Assembly (NCBI GenBank): GCA_028278125.1
Contig: JANQEY010000157.1
Coordinates: 1-52,619 of the forward strand
DNA from: a bacterium
GTDB taxonomy: Bacteria; Electryoneota; Electryoneia; Electryoneales; Electryoneaceae
Direction: 5' to 3'
DNA length: 52,619 bases
Shown here: in pieces, positions 17,776-25,979 of the stretch
How the letters are laid out: the number at the start of each line of letters is the position of its first letter
Numbering within the stretch: position 1 is the stretch's first letter
Notes under the pieces: model-generated
The model's input: only the letters and a program-made list of their open reading frames with translations
Told to the model about the DNA's origin: nothing
Database searches by the model: none
Made by a program: the position numbers and the translations under genes

Positions 17776-18744
17776 TTATGCAGACATATTAACGTGTGTA
17801 CCGCTATCTCCTTTTGGCCCATGTCCACCGATTCCCAGTCTTTCCGCAAGCCTGAAATAACGTCGCAGGCTCCAGACCATAATTACAATCGCTAAAATTA
17901 TCCACCAGGGAGCCACATGTTCACCCAGTGAATACCACCCGGGATCTTCTTTCCCGGTGGTATTGGCAGCTATCAGTCCCAGTCCGTTATTAACAGAATG
18001 AACTATAACAGCCGGCCAGATAGATTCGGTACGCCAGGTCATTGCTCCCAGGATCGTTGCCATCAGGAGAATTGGAATTACCTGGTAGATATTAAAATGC
18101 ACTGCCGCGAAAACGGCTGAAGCGACCAGCACACCGGATGTTACACCCTTATTGTGTTCCAGCCAGCGTTGTAAAAACCCCCTGAATAAAGCCTCTTCAA
18201 CTACCGGGCCGAGGAGAAAAACGGTAAAACCAATTGTCACGTAATCAAAAGTATTCCTGAGTGTTAATGCTTCAATTATTGCGTCAATCAAATCATTGGG
18301 CATGGGATAAACCATGTCCAGCAGTCGTGACATTTCATCACCGAGAACGGCAACACATGGCCCGATTATCAGGGCATAGATATAGAATGCACCGGGAACT
18401 TTCCTGAATCGAAAATGAAGAGGAGGATCAAAACGTTTCTTCCTCAGGAACAGCCAAACGGGGACAAAAAATGATCCATAGACAAATATGTTCAAGACCT
18501 TAATAAATTCCATGGGAATTTCAATATTGTCCTCAGCCCATGATGTAATTGAATCCGGATCAGGTTCACCGCCACCATCAACATACTCCAACGCGTAATA
18601 TCCAGCGAGGGCTATGTACGCCAATATCATGATCCCCATAAACACCAGCAGTGAGATCATTACAGCCCGAAAAATGTCGCGCCCTGTGAGTTCTTCGCGA
18701 TCAGGTGGGATTGTATTGCCAACTAAATTTGGATCTTCATTCAT
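17776..18744 (-). CDS. CPBP-family intramembrane metalloprotease
   Basis: The 322-residue multi-pass membrane protein carries the Abi/CPBP (Rce1-like) active site: E183-E184-x3-R188 in VVEEALFRGFLQ, H216 in VHFNIYQ, and H249 with N253 in VHSVNNGLG. About seven hydrophobic segments are visible. Family members include prenyl-protein proteases in eukaryotes and bacteriocin-immunity or membrane-processing proteases in bacteria; the substrate here is not known. The ATG at 18744 is the only good start. It precedes the SpoIID-like gene by 18 bp and follows the RNA methyltransferase gene by 45 bp, all in the same direction. A polar C-terminal tail (GIGGHGPKGDSGTHVN) follows the last membrane segment. 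Confidence 0.92.
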   Translation of the reverse strand: MNEDPNLVGNTIPPDREELTGRDIFRAVMISLLVFMGIMILAYIALAGYYALEYVDGGGEPDPDSITSWAEDNIEIPMEFIKVLNIFVYGSFFVPVWLFLRKKRFDPPLHFRFRKVPGAFYIYALIIGPCVAVLGDEMSRLLDMVYPMPNDLIDAIIEALTLRNTFDYVTIGFTVFLLGPVVEEALFRGFLQRWLEHNKGVTSGVLVASAVFAAVHFNIYQVIPILLMATILGAMTWRTESIWPAVIVHSVNNGLGLIAANTTGKEDPGWYSLGEHVAPWWIILAIVIMVWSLRRYFRLAERLGIGGHGPKGDSGTHVNMSA

Positions 18745-18789
18745 ATTCTAAATAATCCGCATATCTTTTATTTAACAAGATGGTGTCAC

Positions 18790-19587
18790 CTATTCTCTTA
18801 ATAACCTGTCCATTAAAACAGCGCCGGACATTGCCACGTTTAGAGAATCGATCGGGTTTTTCCTGGGTATGGTAACTTTTCGGTCAGCCATTTCGATGAT
18901 TTCGTCACCTAGACCATGAGCTTCGTTTCCCATTACCAGTATATAACCCCTGTCCGTTCCAATATAAGACGGTGGTTCCCCGTCTTCGACAACGGTAGCA
19001 ATTATTTCCGTGCCGTTGCTTTTTGCCTCTATCAGAGCATCTCCCAGCTTAACCTGCCTGCTGATGTTTAAATAGAACTGTGATGACATCGCTGCACGGA
19101 TGGTTTTAGGATTATAAAGCTCTGCTGATTCCTCTCCAAGCCAGACCTGCCTGATTCCGTAAAATGCTGCCGTCCTCAGCAACGATCCTACATTTCCAGG
19201 GTCGTTTATACGGTCAAGAGCAAGAACCAGCTCACCGGGCGCAACCTCAGATGGCTTGTTGTCGGTTAGTTGAATTGCAATACCAATAACAGGCGGCGGG
19301 GTGGTTAATCCGCTCATCACCTTCAAGTCAGCAGTCTGCAGCTCAACCGGCAGGATATTCAGTTCCTCGGCTTTACCGATAATATTTTGATCCTGGTCCC
19401 TTGTCCTTACTCTCGAATCATGCACCAGTCCGTGAAAATTTGCCCCAGCCTTCAGAGCGTCTTCAATTGAAGCGCTGCCCTCAACCAGGAACAATTCCAT
19501 GGCCTGGCGGTATTTCTTCTGTCCAAGTTTTCTTAAAGCTGATTTCCCCATCGGCCATGGGGGACAAGTTGTGAGTTTATTTGTCAT
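18790..19587 (-). CDS. TrmH/SpoU-family RNA 2'-O-ribose methyltransferase
   Basis: The product has 265 residues. The N-terminal 85 residues are a substrate-binding L30e-like domain (KYRQAMELFLVEGSASIEDALK). The SPOUT methyltransferase domain follows with its three motifs: NDPGNVGSLLRTA, VMGNEAHGL and DSLNVAMSGAVLM, the last two forming the trefoil-knot SAM site. The layout is that of the RlmB/TsnR group, which methylates ribose 2'-OH in 23S rRNA or tRNA; which nucleotide cannot be told. The first ATG (19587) is taken because the motif order and N-domain length fit. A TATAAT stands just before it, but without a good -35. Confidence 0.92.
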   Translation of the reverse strand: MTNKLTTCPPWPMGKSALRKLGQKKYRQAMELFLVEGSASIEDALKAGANFHGLVHDSRVRTRDQDQNIIGKAEELNILPVELQTADLKVMSGLTTPPPVIGIAIQLTDNKPSEVAPGELVLALDRINDPGNVGSLLRTAAFYGIRQVWLGEESAELYNPKTIRAAMSSQFYLNISRQVKLGDALIEAKSNGTEIIATVVEDGEPPSYIGTDRGYILVMGNEAHGLGDEIIEMADRKVTIPRKNPIDSLNVAMSGAVLMDRLLRE

Positions 19588-19619
19588 GTGTTCTATTATA
19601 TCAAGAATTTACTTTTTAG

Positions 19620-19907
19620 TTAGGGTGTTGATGCTTCTACCGGAATATCTGAGGAATCAAGTTCTATCGGATCTATATTGTTCACGCTGAATTTGTTTGG
19701 ATTGAGAGCCCATATTATCATCGACAGGATTATAATGATAAGCAGGAACAGTAAAGGTGACCTTGTTTTTGAAGCCGGAGCAGATCGTCTTCTCGCAGGA
19801 GTAAACTGCATTCTCTCCCTGCGGTCACCATCCTTTTCGGGCTTGTAGTACCTTGGATGGTATACGAACTGCTTGGGTTTTACTTTGTTCCTACCGCCAA
19901 ACAACAC
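19620..19907 (-). CDS. Small single-pass membrane protein of an FCB-type conserved family
   Basis: This 95-residue protein has a basic N-terminal half (KPKQFVYHPRYYKPEKDGDRR...), a central membrane segment (LLFLLIIIILSMIIWAL) and a short acidic tail that would lie in the periplasm. The F-x-Y-x-PRYY-x-P pattern is recurrent in small proteins of Bacteroidota and relatives, where it has no known role. Its start overlaps the end of the PBP4-type peptidase gene by 17 bp, so it is probably translated by coupling and belongs with envelope functions. Codon use and coding frame look genuine. Confidence 0.72.
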   Translation of the reverse strand: MLFGGRNKVKPKQFVYHPRYYKPEKDGDRRERMQFTPARRRSAPASKTRSPLLFLLIIIILSMIIWALNPNKFSVNNIDPIELDSSDIPVEASTP

Positions 19908-21228
19908 TTTCGAATCCCGCTTCTTTTGACTGATCCCACGAATCTACTATTGCCTGTGTGAAACCGTCGATATACTCGGTGGGCAGTACCGGGCAATTAT
20001 TTACGATAATACAGAAAACAATGACAGGATTATTATCATCCATAATATAACCTGCAAGGCTCCTGTTCCGGCTCATTGAACCTGTCTTTGCTCTGATTCT
20101 GTTCGGGTATTTGACAAGTCGATGTTGTAAGGATGAATATTCTTCACCCGGAAACGGTAGTAGGTTCACCCATCGTTCACCCCACATACTGTAAGATTTA
20201 AGGAGAAGATCGGTGGCTGTATGTGCCGACATATTGTTTCGTCTTGCCATTCCGCAGGCGTCAGCAAGTCTTATCCCCTCGCAATATACACCCATGTTTT
20301 TTAAAGTATTTAACCACCCCGGTGAATATGAACCTGAATTCCCTGTATACTCTTCAATTTTTGCTGAAATCAATTCAGCCCAGAGGTTACTGGAAACGGA
20401 AATCATTGGGCTTACTATACTGTCGAGCGGTGCACTTCGATGAACCAACCCGATTGTTGATTCCACGGAGTCTGTATAAACGGAATCAATCACAACAAAA
20501 CTGTCAGATGAGGTAATCCCAACACAATCGAGAGCCGTTGAAAACGCTTCCAGCGCCAGGAGGCGTGGATCCTCAACCGGTACAGGTTCCGTAATATTCA
20601 GCCCATCATTCCATGATAATTGTGAAACAACGGGTGCGTATCTTTCAGTCCTGTCGCCCAATTCCCATCCGCCCGGTTGATATTTTGTCCCTGTCCCTAC
20701 AAGGGCACCGTCAACATGTCTTAAACCCTGCGATTGCAGGATTTCAGCCCAGGCTTTTACATGAGTCCATGGATATTCAACATATGGATGGTTACCGGAC
20801 AGGGCGGGATCCCATGATCCGGAAATTACCAGGTTGCCTGCTAATGTGCCGGAACTGTCCAGCGCCCCATAACCCTTGATAGATGTCTCCCAGCAAAAAT
20901 CCAGAGGAACGTTATAGAATGCGTCAGCAGCAACGGCCAGTTTTTGTATCGATGCGGGAACCATCAACTGGAACCGATTATGATCAAATACCAAGTCTCC
21001 ATTTATTGTTGTGACTTCCACGGCAACTGTCGCCCCCAGTTTTTCAAGTGGAAAAAGTGTTTCCGCTGCGGCAAGTTCTAGTCTTTGCTGAAAAGTCGGG
21101 GGTGTGGGACTCGATTGCAGTAAAGCGCACCCATTCACATAAACGCTGAAAGTTATCAGCAGGAGAGATAATAATAGAACAGTATGTTTTTGTTTCAGAC
21201 CGGACATCTTATTGAAAAAAGAGCTCAA
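19891..21228 (-). CDS. D-alanyl-D-alanine carboxypeptidase/endopeptidase, PBP4 type (peptidase S13), lipoprotein
   Basis: The product has 445 residues with all three penicillin-binding motifs: S93-x-x-K96 in PASIQKLA, S279-S-N281 in ISVSSNLWAE, and K381-T-G in RAKTGSMS. The insertion between the first and second motifs is that of class-C low-molecular-weight PBPs (DacB). It trims or cleaves peptidoglycan cross-links in the periplasm. A hydrophobic segment ends in YVNGC, so lipidation at C34 is likely, which is unusual for E. coli DacB. The start is a TTG at 21228, supported by GGGAG seven bases upstream inside the end of the M50 protease gene. The internal ATG at 21207 has no ribosome-binding site. 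Only 3 bp separate the two genes. Confidence 0.92.
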   Translation of the reverse strand: MSSFFNKMSGLKQKHTVLLLSLLLITFSVYVNGCALLQSSPTPPTFQQRLELAAAETLFPLEKLGATVAVEVTTINGDLVFDHNRFQLMVPASIQKLAVAADAFYNVPLDFCWETSIKGYGALDSSGTLAGNLVISGSWDPALSGNHPYVEYPWTHVKAWAEILQSQGLRHVDGALVGTGTKYQPGGWELGDRTERYAPVVSQLSWNDGLNITEPVPVEDPRLLALEAFSTALDCVGITSSDSFVVIDSVYTDSVESTIGLVHRSAPLDSIVSPMISVSSNLWAELISAKIEEYTGNSGSYSPGWLNTLKNMGVYCEGIRLADACGMARRNNMSAHTATDLLLKSYSMWGERWVNLLPFPGEEYSSLQHRLVKYPNRIRAKTGSMSRNRSLAGYIMDDNNPVIVFCIIVNNCPVLPTEYIDGFTQAIVDSWDQSKEAGFESVVWR

Positions 21229-21231
21229 AGA

Positions 21232-21852
21232 TTAAACTCCCGTAAAAAGCCGCATAAAAAATCGTAGGAACGGATGTAGAATAGCCCCGATCAATGAATT
21301 ACCCGTAACATAGCTGATAATGAGCGCCCCAATCAGCACCACCACGCTGACTTTCTGGAATACCAGGTACTGTTTTTCATATTGATCCGGCCAGACCGCA
21401 TGAATTAACCGGGATCCGTCAAGTGGTGGAATCGGCAGCATGTTAAATACCGCCAGGCTGATATTGATCAGCATCCCCAGGTAGAGGAACATGAACAGCA
21501 TCGATTGGCTATGGATCAACTGCGGATTAATAAACCTGATTAAAACACCAAAAATGGCTGCCAACACCAGGTTGGTAAAAGGTCCTGCCAGGGCTACAAG
21601 CAGCATGTCCCGCTTCGGATTTCTGAAATAACCGGGATTTACGAGCACGGGTTTCGCCCAGCCGAAATGTACCACAAAAAGCATTATCGTTCCAAAAAGA
21701 TCCAGATGTGCCAGTGGATTCAGTGTTAATCGCCCCTGTTGCCTTGGAGTTGGATCACCGAGAACAGTCGCCACAAATCCATGGGCGAACTCGTGCAGGG
21801 TTAGTCCCAGCAGGATTGACGGTGCCAAAAGTAAAAAATGTAAAGGTTCCAT
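21232..21852 (-). CDS. Site-2-protease-family (M50) intramembrane metalloprotease
   Basis: This 206-residue multi-pass membrane protein carries the zinc motif H20-E-x-x-H24 in TLHEFAHGF and the second ligand D145 in PPLDGSRL. The NPLAHLD and AGPFTNLVLA segments are typical of the short bacterial M50B subgroup, which lacks PDZ or CBS domains. Family members cleave transmembrane substrates, often in signalling; the target here is unknown. It is the first gene of the leftward run down to the acyltransferase and is translationally close to the PBP4-type gene. The divergent prmA gene starts 210 bp away. Confidence 0.92.
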   Translation of the reverse strand: MEPLHFLLLAPSILLGLTLHEFAHGFVATVLGDPTPRQQGRLTLNPLAHLDLFGTIMLFVVHFGWAKPVLVNPGYFRNPKRDMLLVALAGPFTNLVLAAIFGVLIRFINPQLIHSQSMLFMFLYLGMLINISLAVFNMLPIPPLDGSRLIHAVWPDQYEKQYLVFQKVSVVVLIGALIISYVTGNSLIGAILHPFLRFFMRLFTGV

Positions 21853-22005
21853 ATCAGGTCAATTGCTCTAAAGCGGGTTTCTGTTGATTATTAATTTCAC
21901 TTTTCAAATATAGACGCCTCATTAAAGTGGGGCAATTAAAATATTCCTCCAGTCGCGATAGATACTTTTCTTCCGGTGAGTTGCAATTCACATTATCTTC
22001 AACCT

Positions 22006-22033
22006 TTGACCTGATTCTATTCCGGAATTTAAT
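22006..22033 (+). promoter_or_regulatory. Candidate promoter for prmA
   Basis: TTGACC (22006-22011) and TTTAAT (22028-22033) are separated by 16 bp, about 30 bp upstream of the ATG at 22063. The -35 is good and the -10 only fair. Confidence 0.4.
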
Positions 22034-22062
22034 TAGTGTGATAAGAGCACAGTGGAATTCAC

Positions 22063-22923
22063 ATGGCTGAATGGACAGAAGTAAAGATATATGGTACTGG
22101 ACTATCACCTGAGCTCATTGGACAACCATTACAGGAGATAAGAGCAAGGGGTTTTATCCCTGAAAAAGATCTGTTGAAGGTTTTTTTCGATCAATCGTCC
22201 CCGGAAACACTTAATGAACTCGCTATCAGAAACGTTTTACAGCCATTTATTGACCAGGGATTGGTTAAAATTACCAGGATTGAAATCAATACAGCTGAAA
22301 ATGAGGATTGGATAGCCCGGTGGCGACGTTCCCTTGGTCCTGTAAGAGCGGGAGAACATTTTGTGATCGTACCTCCGGGGATAGAATTTGAACAAAGGCC
22401 GGATGATATTGTACTGAATATTGAGCCAAAAATGGCTTTTGGAACGGGTGAGCATCCGACCACTACCATGGCTCTTCAGCTCCTGGAACCTGTAGTGACT
22501 TCCAGTTCACAGGTTCTCGATATTGGCTGCGGTAATGGTGTCCTATCCCTTGCCAGCCTGCTTCTTGGCGCTGAATATGTTTTTGCACTCGATAATGAAC
22601 TTGAAGCGGTTACCGAAACAACAGAAAATATTAGCCTGCATAACTTTACCGGAAAAACAGAAGTGGTTTTGGGTGATGCATTGAATTTTCAGATAGATAG
22701 GAAATTCAACATAGTGCTTGCCAATATCCTTTTCCGTCCAATTATGGCTGGTTTAAAAAAATGGACGGAACTGACCCTACCTCAATCGCATATTATCCTT
22801 ACAGGAATTCAGTTTGGAGAAGAGTGCAATAAAGTAAACCGATATGCCCAGCAAATGGGTTTAAATCTCGATTTCAGCATCCACGACGAAAACTGGTATG
22901 CGGCTCGGTACACCCTTAAATAG
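22063..22923 (+). CDS. prmA: Ribosomal protein L11 methyltransferase
   Basis: The 286-residue cytoplasmic enzyme has the PrmA layout. An N-terminal L11-binding domain (residues 1-~85, EWTEVKIYG...) and a linker with DWIARWRRSLGPVRAG are followed by the SAM-binding Rossmann domain. Motifs are KMAFGTGEHPTTTMAL, VLDIGCGNGVLSLASLLLG and VLANILFRPI. The enzyme trimethylates ribosomal protein L11; knockouts in E. coli are viable. Length matches the family (about 290). It is divergent from the M50 protease gene and stands alone; a 180-bp gap with a palindrome separates it from the next gene. Confidence 0.95.
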   Translation: MAEWTEVKIYGTGLSPELIGQPLQEIRARGFIPEKDLLKVFFDQSSPETLNELAIRNVLQPFIDQGLVKITRIEINTAENEDWIARWRRSLGPVRAGEHFVIVPPGIEFEQRPDDIVLNIEPKMAFGTGEHPTTTMALQLLEPVVTSSSQVLDIGCGNGVLSLASLLLGAEYVFALDNELEAVTETTENISLHNFTGKTEVVLGDALNFQIDRKFNIVLANILFRPIMAGLKKWTELTLPQSHIILTGIQFGEECNKVNRYAQQMGLNLDFSIHDENWYAARYTLK

Positions 22924-23056
22924 CTTGAATCGTCAGAGAATTTCGGGCTATATTTAAGGTTAAATCAGTTGTGCTATCATTATTTTGAAATTTTAGAAGA
23001 TATTAAACTAAACATCATCACTTGTGAGGTCGTTTCACACCCCTTGATCTAAAGTT

Positions 23057-23076
23057 TGGAAATTGTGACATTTCCA
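23057..23076. promoter_or_regulatory. Inverted repeat ahead of the surface-protein cluster
   Basis: TGGAAAT (23057-23063) and ATTTCCA (23070-23076) form perfect 7-bp arms around a 6-base centre, 28 bp before the ATG at 23105. It could be an operator or a small hairpin in the leader. There is no T tract, so it is not a terminator. Confidence 0.35.
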
Positions 23077-23104
23077 GGTCCAACACATAGAAAGGGGACC
23101 TCCC

Positions 23105-24385
23105 ATGAGACGACCCAGATCCAGTAAAATTGGTGAATCCATGGTTCTTAGATTGTGCAGGTACGTTTTTACGTTCCTGTTGATAACATCATCTATATTC
23201 TTTTTTCAGGGTTGTGATGAGACCGAAAGTGTCTCCCCATACCTTGAAATAACACCACCTTCCGAGGAATCTGTTCGCATAGATACAGTAGTTACTCCTG
23301 AATTCTGGGTTTACCAGAGCAGTAACTTCCGTAACCTCGAAGTTGAGCTGGATATTGACCAGGCGACAGCTTTCGGAATTCTTGAGGGTGATTATTCTGC
23401 CCCTGTTATTGAAGGACACATCCTATGGTCAGACGAGATGGGTGGAGATAACTTTTTTACGTTTCCCGTTCTCGATGATGGTGGAAATATGGATTTGTCC
23501 GAATTTGGTGAGTCTGTTTATACGTCCTCCGGCGATCTGATACCAGGTGATTTTAATTATCGTGTGAGGATTAATTCTCTTTTTGCCCCAGATTCAGGAT
23601 TTTACCGGATTAATTATTCCATTAACCTTGGAGAATCTGGACCATACCTTGACCACCAGGACTCATTATACGTGGCTTACAATGAAGCTCCGGTAATAGA
23701 TTCGCTGGTAGTACCTGACAGTCTATATTCAGGTTTTGCAGCAACCACGATATTTGCATATATCCATGATCCGGATTATCAGGCCGGTGATGTAATTGAC
23801 AGTACGGCACTGTATATAATCAACGAAGATGATACCACCAGGACTGTCCAACTGAATGAAGACGATGAACTTGGCTGGATCCTGATGATAGATTCAACTT
23901 TCGCGGCGGCATTGCCAACCGAAGATTATACTTTTTCACTCAGAATCTGGGATCAGTTTGAAGTACCGTCCGAACCCGTTGAACATCCTGTCTGGATTGA
24001 GAATACAGCTCCTACTATAGACAACCTCGTGGCTCCTGACACGGTTTATGCCGCACTCGAAGACACCAACAGGTACCTGTTAACCCTCGAAGTCGTAGAT
24101 TTCCAGGGACAGGAGGATATTGAAGAGGTCTACTTCGAAGTCAAACAGCCCGGGGGCACAACCTGGGATGGGGATGATTCGTTTGTCCTGACCGATACCG
24201 GCATAGAACCCGACACTCTTAGTGGTGACGGTGTCTGGTCGAACTGGATTATAACATCTCCATCAGCGACAGTATTTGGACCCTATGATTTCCGGTTTTT
24301 CGCCCTTGACAGGGCTGGCAATCTTAGCGAACCGATTGAAACAATTATTGTCCAGGTGCAGGAACAGCCCGGGGGTGGACAATGA
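23105..24385 (+). CDS. Surface lipoprotein with Ig-like repeats, unknown function
   Basis: The product has 426 residues. A hydrophobic segment ends in FFFQGC with C37 as the lipid anchor. Two repeats are visible in the second half, starting at NEAPVIDSLVVPDSLY and NTAPTIDNLVAPDTVY, each about 100 residues and rich in beta-strand-type sequence and Asp, consistent with cadherin- or Ig-like folds. The second ends in FGPYDFRFFALDRAGNLSEP. No catalytic motif is visible. The ATG at 23105 has an AAAGGGGA site at proper spacing, so it is preferred over the ATG at 23141. Its stop overlaps the next gene's start (ATGA), so it is translationally coupled to the Asp-box protein. Together with the PorV-like genes it forms an exported-protein cluster. 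Confidence 0.8.
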   Translation: MRRPRSSKIGESMVLRLCRYVFTFLLITSSIFFFQGCDETESVSPYLEITPPSEESVRIDTVVTPEFWVYQSSNFRNLEVELDIDQATAFGILEGDYSAPVIEGHILWSDEMGGDNFFTFPVLDDGGNMDLSEFGESVYTSSGDLIPGDFNYRVRINSLFAPDSGFYRINYSINLGESGPYLDHQDSLYVAYNEAPVIDSLVVPDSLYSGFAATTIFAYIHDPDYQAGDVIDSTALYIINEDDTTRTVQLNEDDELGWILMIDSTFAAALPTEDYTFSLRIWDQFEVPSEPVEHPVWIENTAPTIDNLVAPDTVYAALEDTNRYLLTLEVVDFQGQEDIEEVYFEVKQPGGTTWDGDDSFVLTDTGIEPDTLSGDGVWSNWIITSPSATVFGPYDFRFFALDRAGNLSEPIETIIVQVQEQPGGGQ

Positions 24386-25968
24386 TACGGACAAAAGTAA
24401 CCGATAGAATAACCTTGAATAATTATTATAAAGTTATAGCACTTGCAGTTATTTGCCTTACGATAACAGCTTCAGTGTCCGCTCAGAAGATTATCCCGTT
24501 GAGCCCTGATCTGAATCCGGGTTCGCGGTCTATTTATTCCTCATCAGACGAGATAATCCCGTCAAACAGTATCATCGACCTGGAGATTTTCAATGATTAT
24601 CTGTGGGTAGCTTCGGGACGTGGATTAGGGCGTTTTTTACCAGGTGTCGATCCACAGGATCCGGCTGCCGGATCGTGGAAAAACGCCTATGGTTTGGATG
24701 ACGGTTTTGGAAATGGCGGAGTCAGTGGACTTGCGGTTGGCAATGCCAGCTTTGGTGGCCCGATAGTATGGGCGGCAACTGCGATTGACACCCTGATCTC
24801 CGGAGAAGATTATGCTGCCGGTGGTGGTGTAGGATACAGTCTCGATGAGGGTGAATCCTGGTACTGGATGCCTCAACCGGTAGATCCCCGGGATGTTGAG
24901 GATTTTGAACCGACCACTGTCAGCGTTAATAATGTCACGTATGATATTGCGATATTACGGGATCGCGTCTGGATTGCCAGTTTTGCGGGTGGTCTACGGT
25001 ACCTGGACATGACCCCTGACAATCTTTCATATGGACCGGACAGTCTCGAATGGGTAAACCGTCCTCCCGACACACTGAGTTTCGACGTCGTTGACAATCT
25101 TAATCACCGCGTGTTCAGTGTTGCTGCAATGGATACGCTTCTCTGGGTTGGAACGGCAGGCGGAGTAAACCTCAGCCGTGACAACGGTGACTCCTGGCAG
25201 AGGTTTTCACATTCCTCTTCAAATGAAGCTACGATTTCAGGCAATTTTATCCCCGCGCTGGGAGTTCAGCAAACATCCAGTGGACAGAGTATAATCTGGG
25301 CTGCGACCTGGGCTGCCGAAGGTGCTTCAGAATTTTATGGGATATCACGGAGTTTTAATAATGGCCTCACCTGGGAACGGGTAATGGGTTCAAAAGAGGA
25401 GCCGATCAGGGTTCATAACTTCGCTTTTGATGATTCTGTTGTTTATGCCGTTTCCGATGACGGCCTGTTTAAGAGTCCCGATTACGGTCAAACCTGGGGA
25501 GTTTTTCCGCCAATTATCGATTCCTTGACAAAAGAGGCGGCGTATGGATCCGGTTATTTCAGCGCAGCTGTGGGATTAGACCGTCTCTGGGTTGGTGGGC
25601 CGGAAGGACTTGCGGTCAGTTATGATAAAGGTAATAACTGGCGGTTGATGCGTACCTTCGAACCTCCCGGAAAAGAGGGTAATCCGTCCACATATGCCTA
25701 CCCGAATCCATTTTCCCCTAAAAGATTCGGAGTGGTTCGGCTTCAATACAACATGAAAAAATCTGGACAGGTAACAGTTGAAGTATATGATTTCGCCATG
25801 GAGCTGGTAGCCCGTCCCGTTGATGGAGAATCACGCCCGGCAGGTGACTGGAACGAAGTCTGGAATGGAAAAGGTCCAGGCGGAGAAGAGGTCGCGAACG
25901 GAGTCTATTTTTACAGGATAGATGGTGGCGGTGAAGAACGCTGGGGCAAAATCCTGGTATTGGATTAG
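24382..25968 (+). CDS. Secreted Asp-box (BNR) propeller with C-terminal FlgD-like sorting domain
   Basis: The product has 528 residues with a signal peptide (VIALAVICLTITASVSAQ). The body is a beta-propeller-like protein with five Asp-box motifs: DEGESWYW, DNGDSWQRF, NNGLTWERV, DYGQTWGVF and DKGNNWRLM. Asp-boxes mark sialidase/Vps10-like propellers, but no sialidase active site is visible. The last 90 residues (YAYPNPFSP... to VANGVYFYRIDGG...KILVLD) form a FlgD-Ig-like domain. Across FCB bacteria this sits at the C-terminus of secreted proteins, much like type IX secretion sorting domains. PorV is the shuttle protein of the type IX system, and two PorV-like genes follow directly. Export through such a route is inference, since no PorU or SprA gene is in the window. 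Confidence 0.85.
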   Translation: MIRTKVTDRITLNNYYKVIALAVICLTITASVSAQKIIPLSPDLNPGSRSIYSSSDEIIPSNSIIDLEIFNDYLWVASGRGLGRFLPGVDPQDPAAGSWKNAYGLDDGFGNGGVSGLAVGNASFGGPIVWAATAIDTLISGEDYAAGGGVGYSLDEGESWYWMPQPVDPRDVEDFEPTTVSVNNVTYDIAILRDRVWIASFAGGLRYLDMTPDNLSYGPDSLEWVNRPPDTLSFDVVDNLNHRVFSVAAMDTLLWVGTAGGVNLSRDNGDSWQRFSHSSSNEATISGNFIPALGVQQTSSGQSIIWAATWAAEGASEFYGISRSFNNGLTWERVMGSKEEPIRVHNFAFDDSVVYAVSDDGLFKSPDYGQTWGVFPPIIDSLTKEAAYGSGYFSAAVGLDRLWVGGPEGLAVSYDKGNNWRLMRTFEPPGKEGNPSTYAYPNPFSPKRFGVVRLQYNMKKSGQVTVEVYDFAMELVARPVDGESRPAGDWNEVWNGKGPGGEEVANGVYFYRIDGGGEERWGKILVLD

Positions 25969-25979
25969 AGGAGGATAAA

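Noticed and set aside
21854..22108. Open frame of 84 codons on the minus strand between prmA and the M50 protease gene
   Set aside because: It starts inside prmA, has no ribosome-binding site or recognisable pattern, and covers the divergent promoter region.
23105..24385. Sialidase or other glycosidase function for the lipoprotein and the Asp-box protein next to it
   Set aside because: Asp-boxes alone do not make a sialidase; no arginine triad or catalytic Tyr/Glu arrangement is visible.
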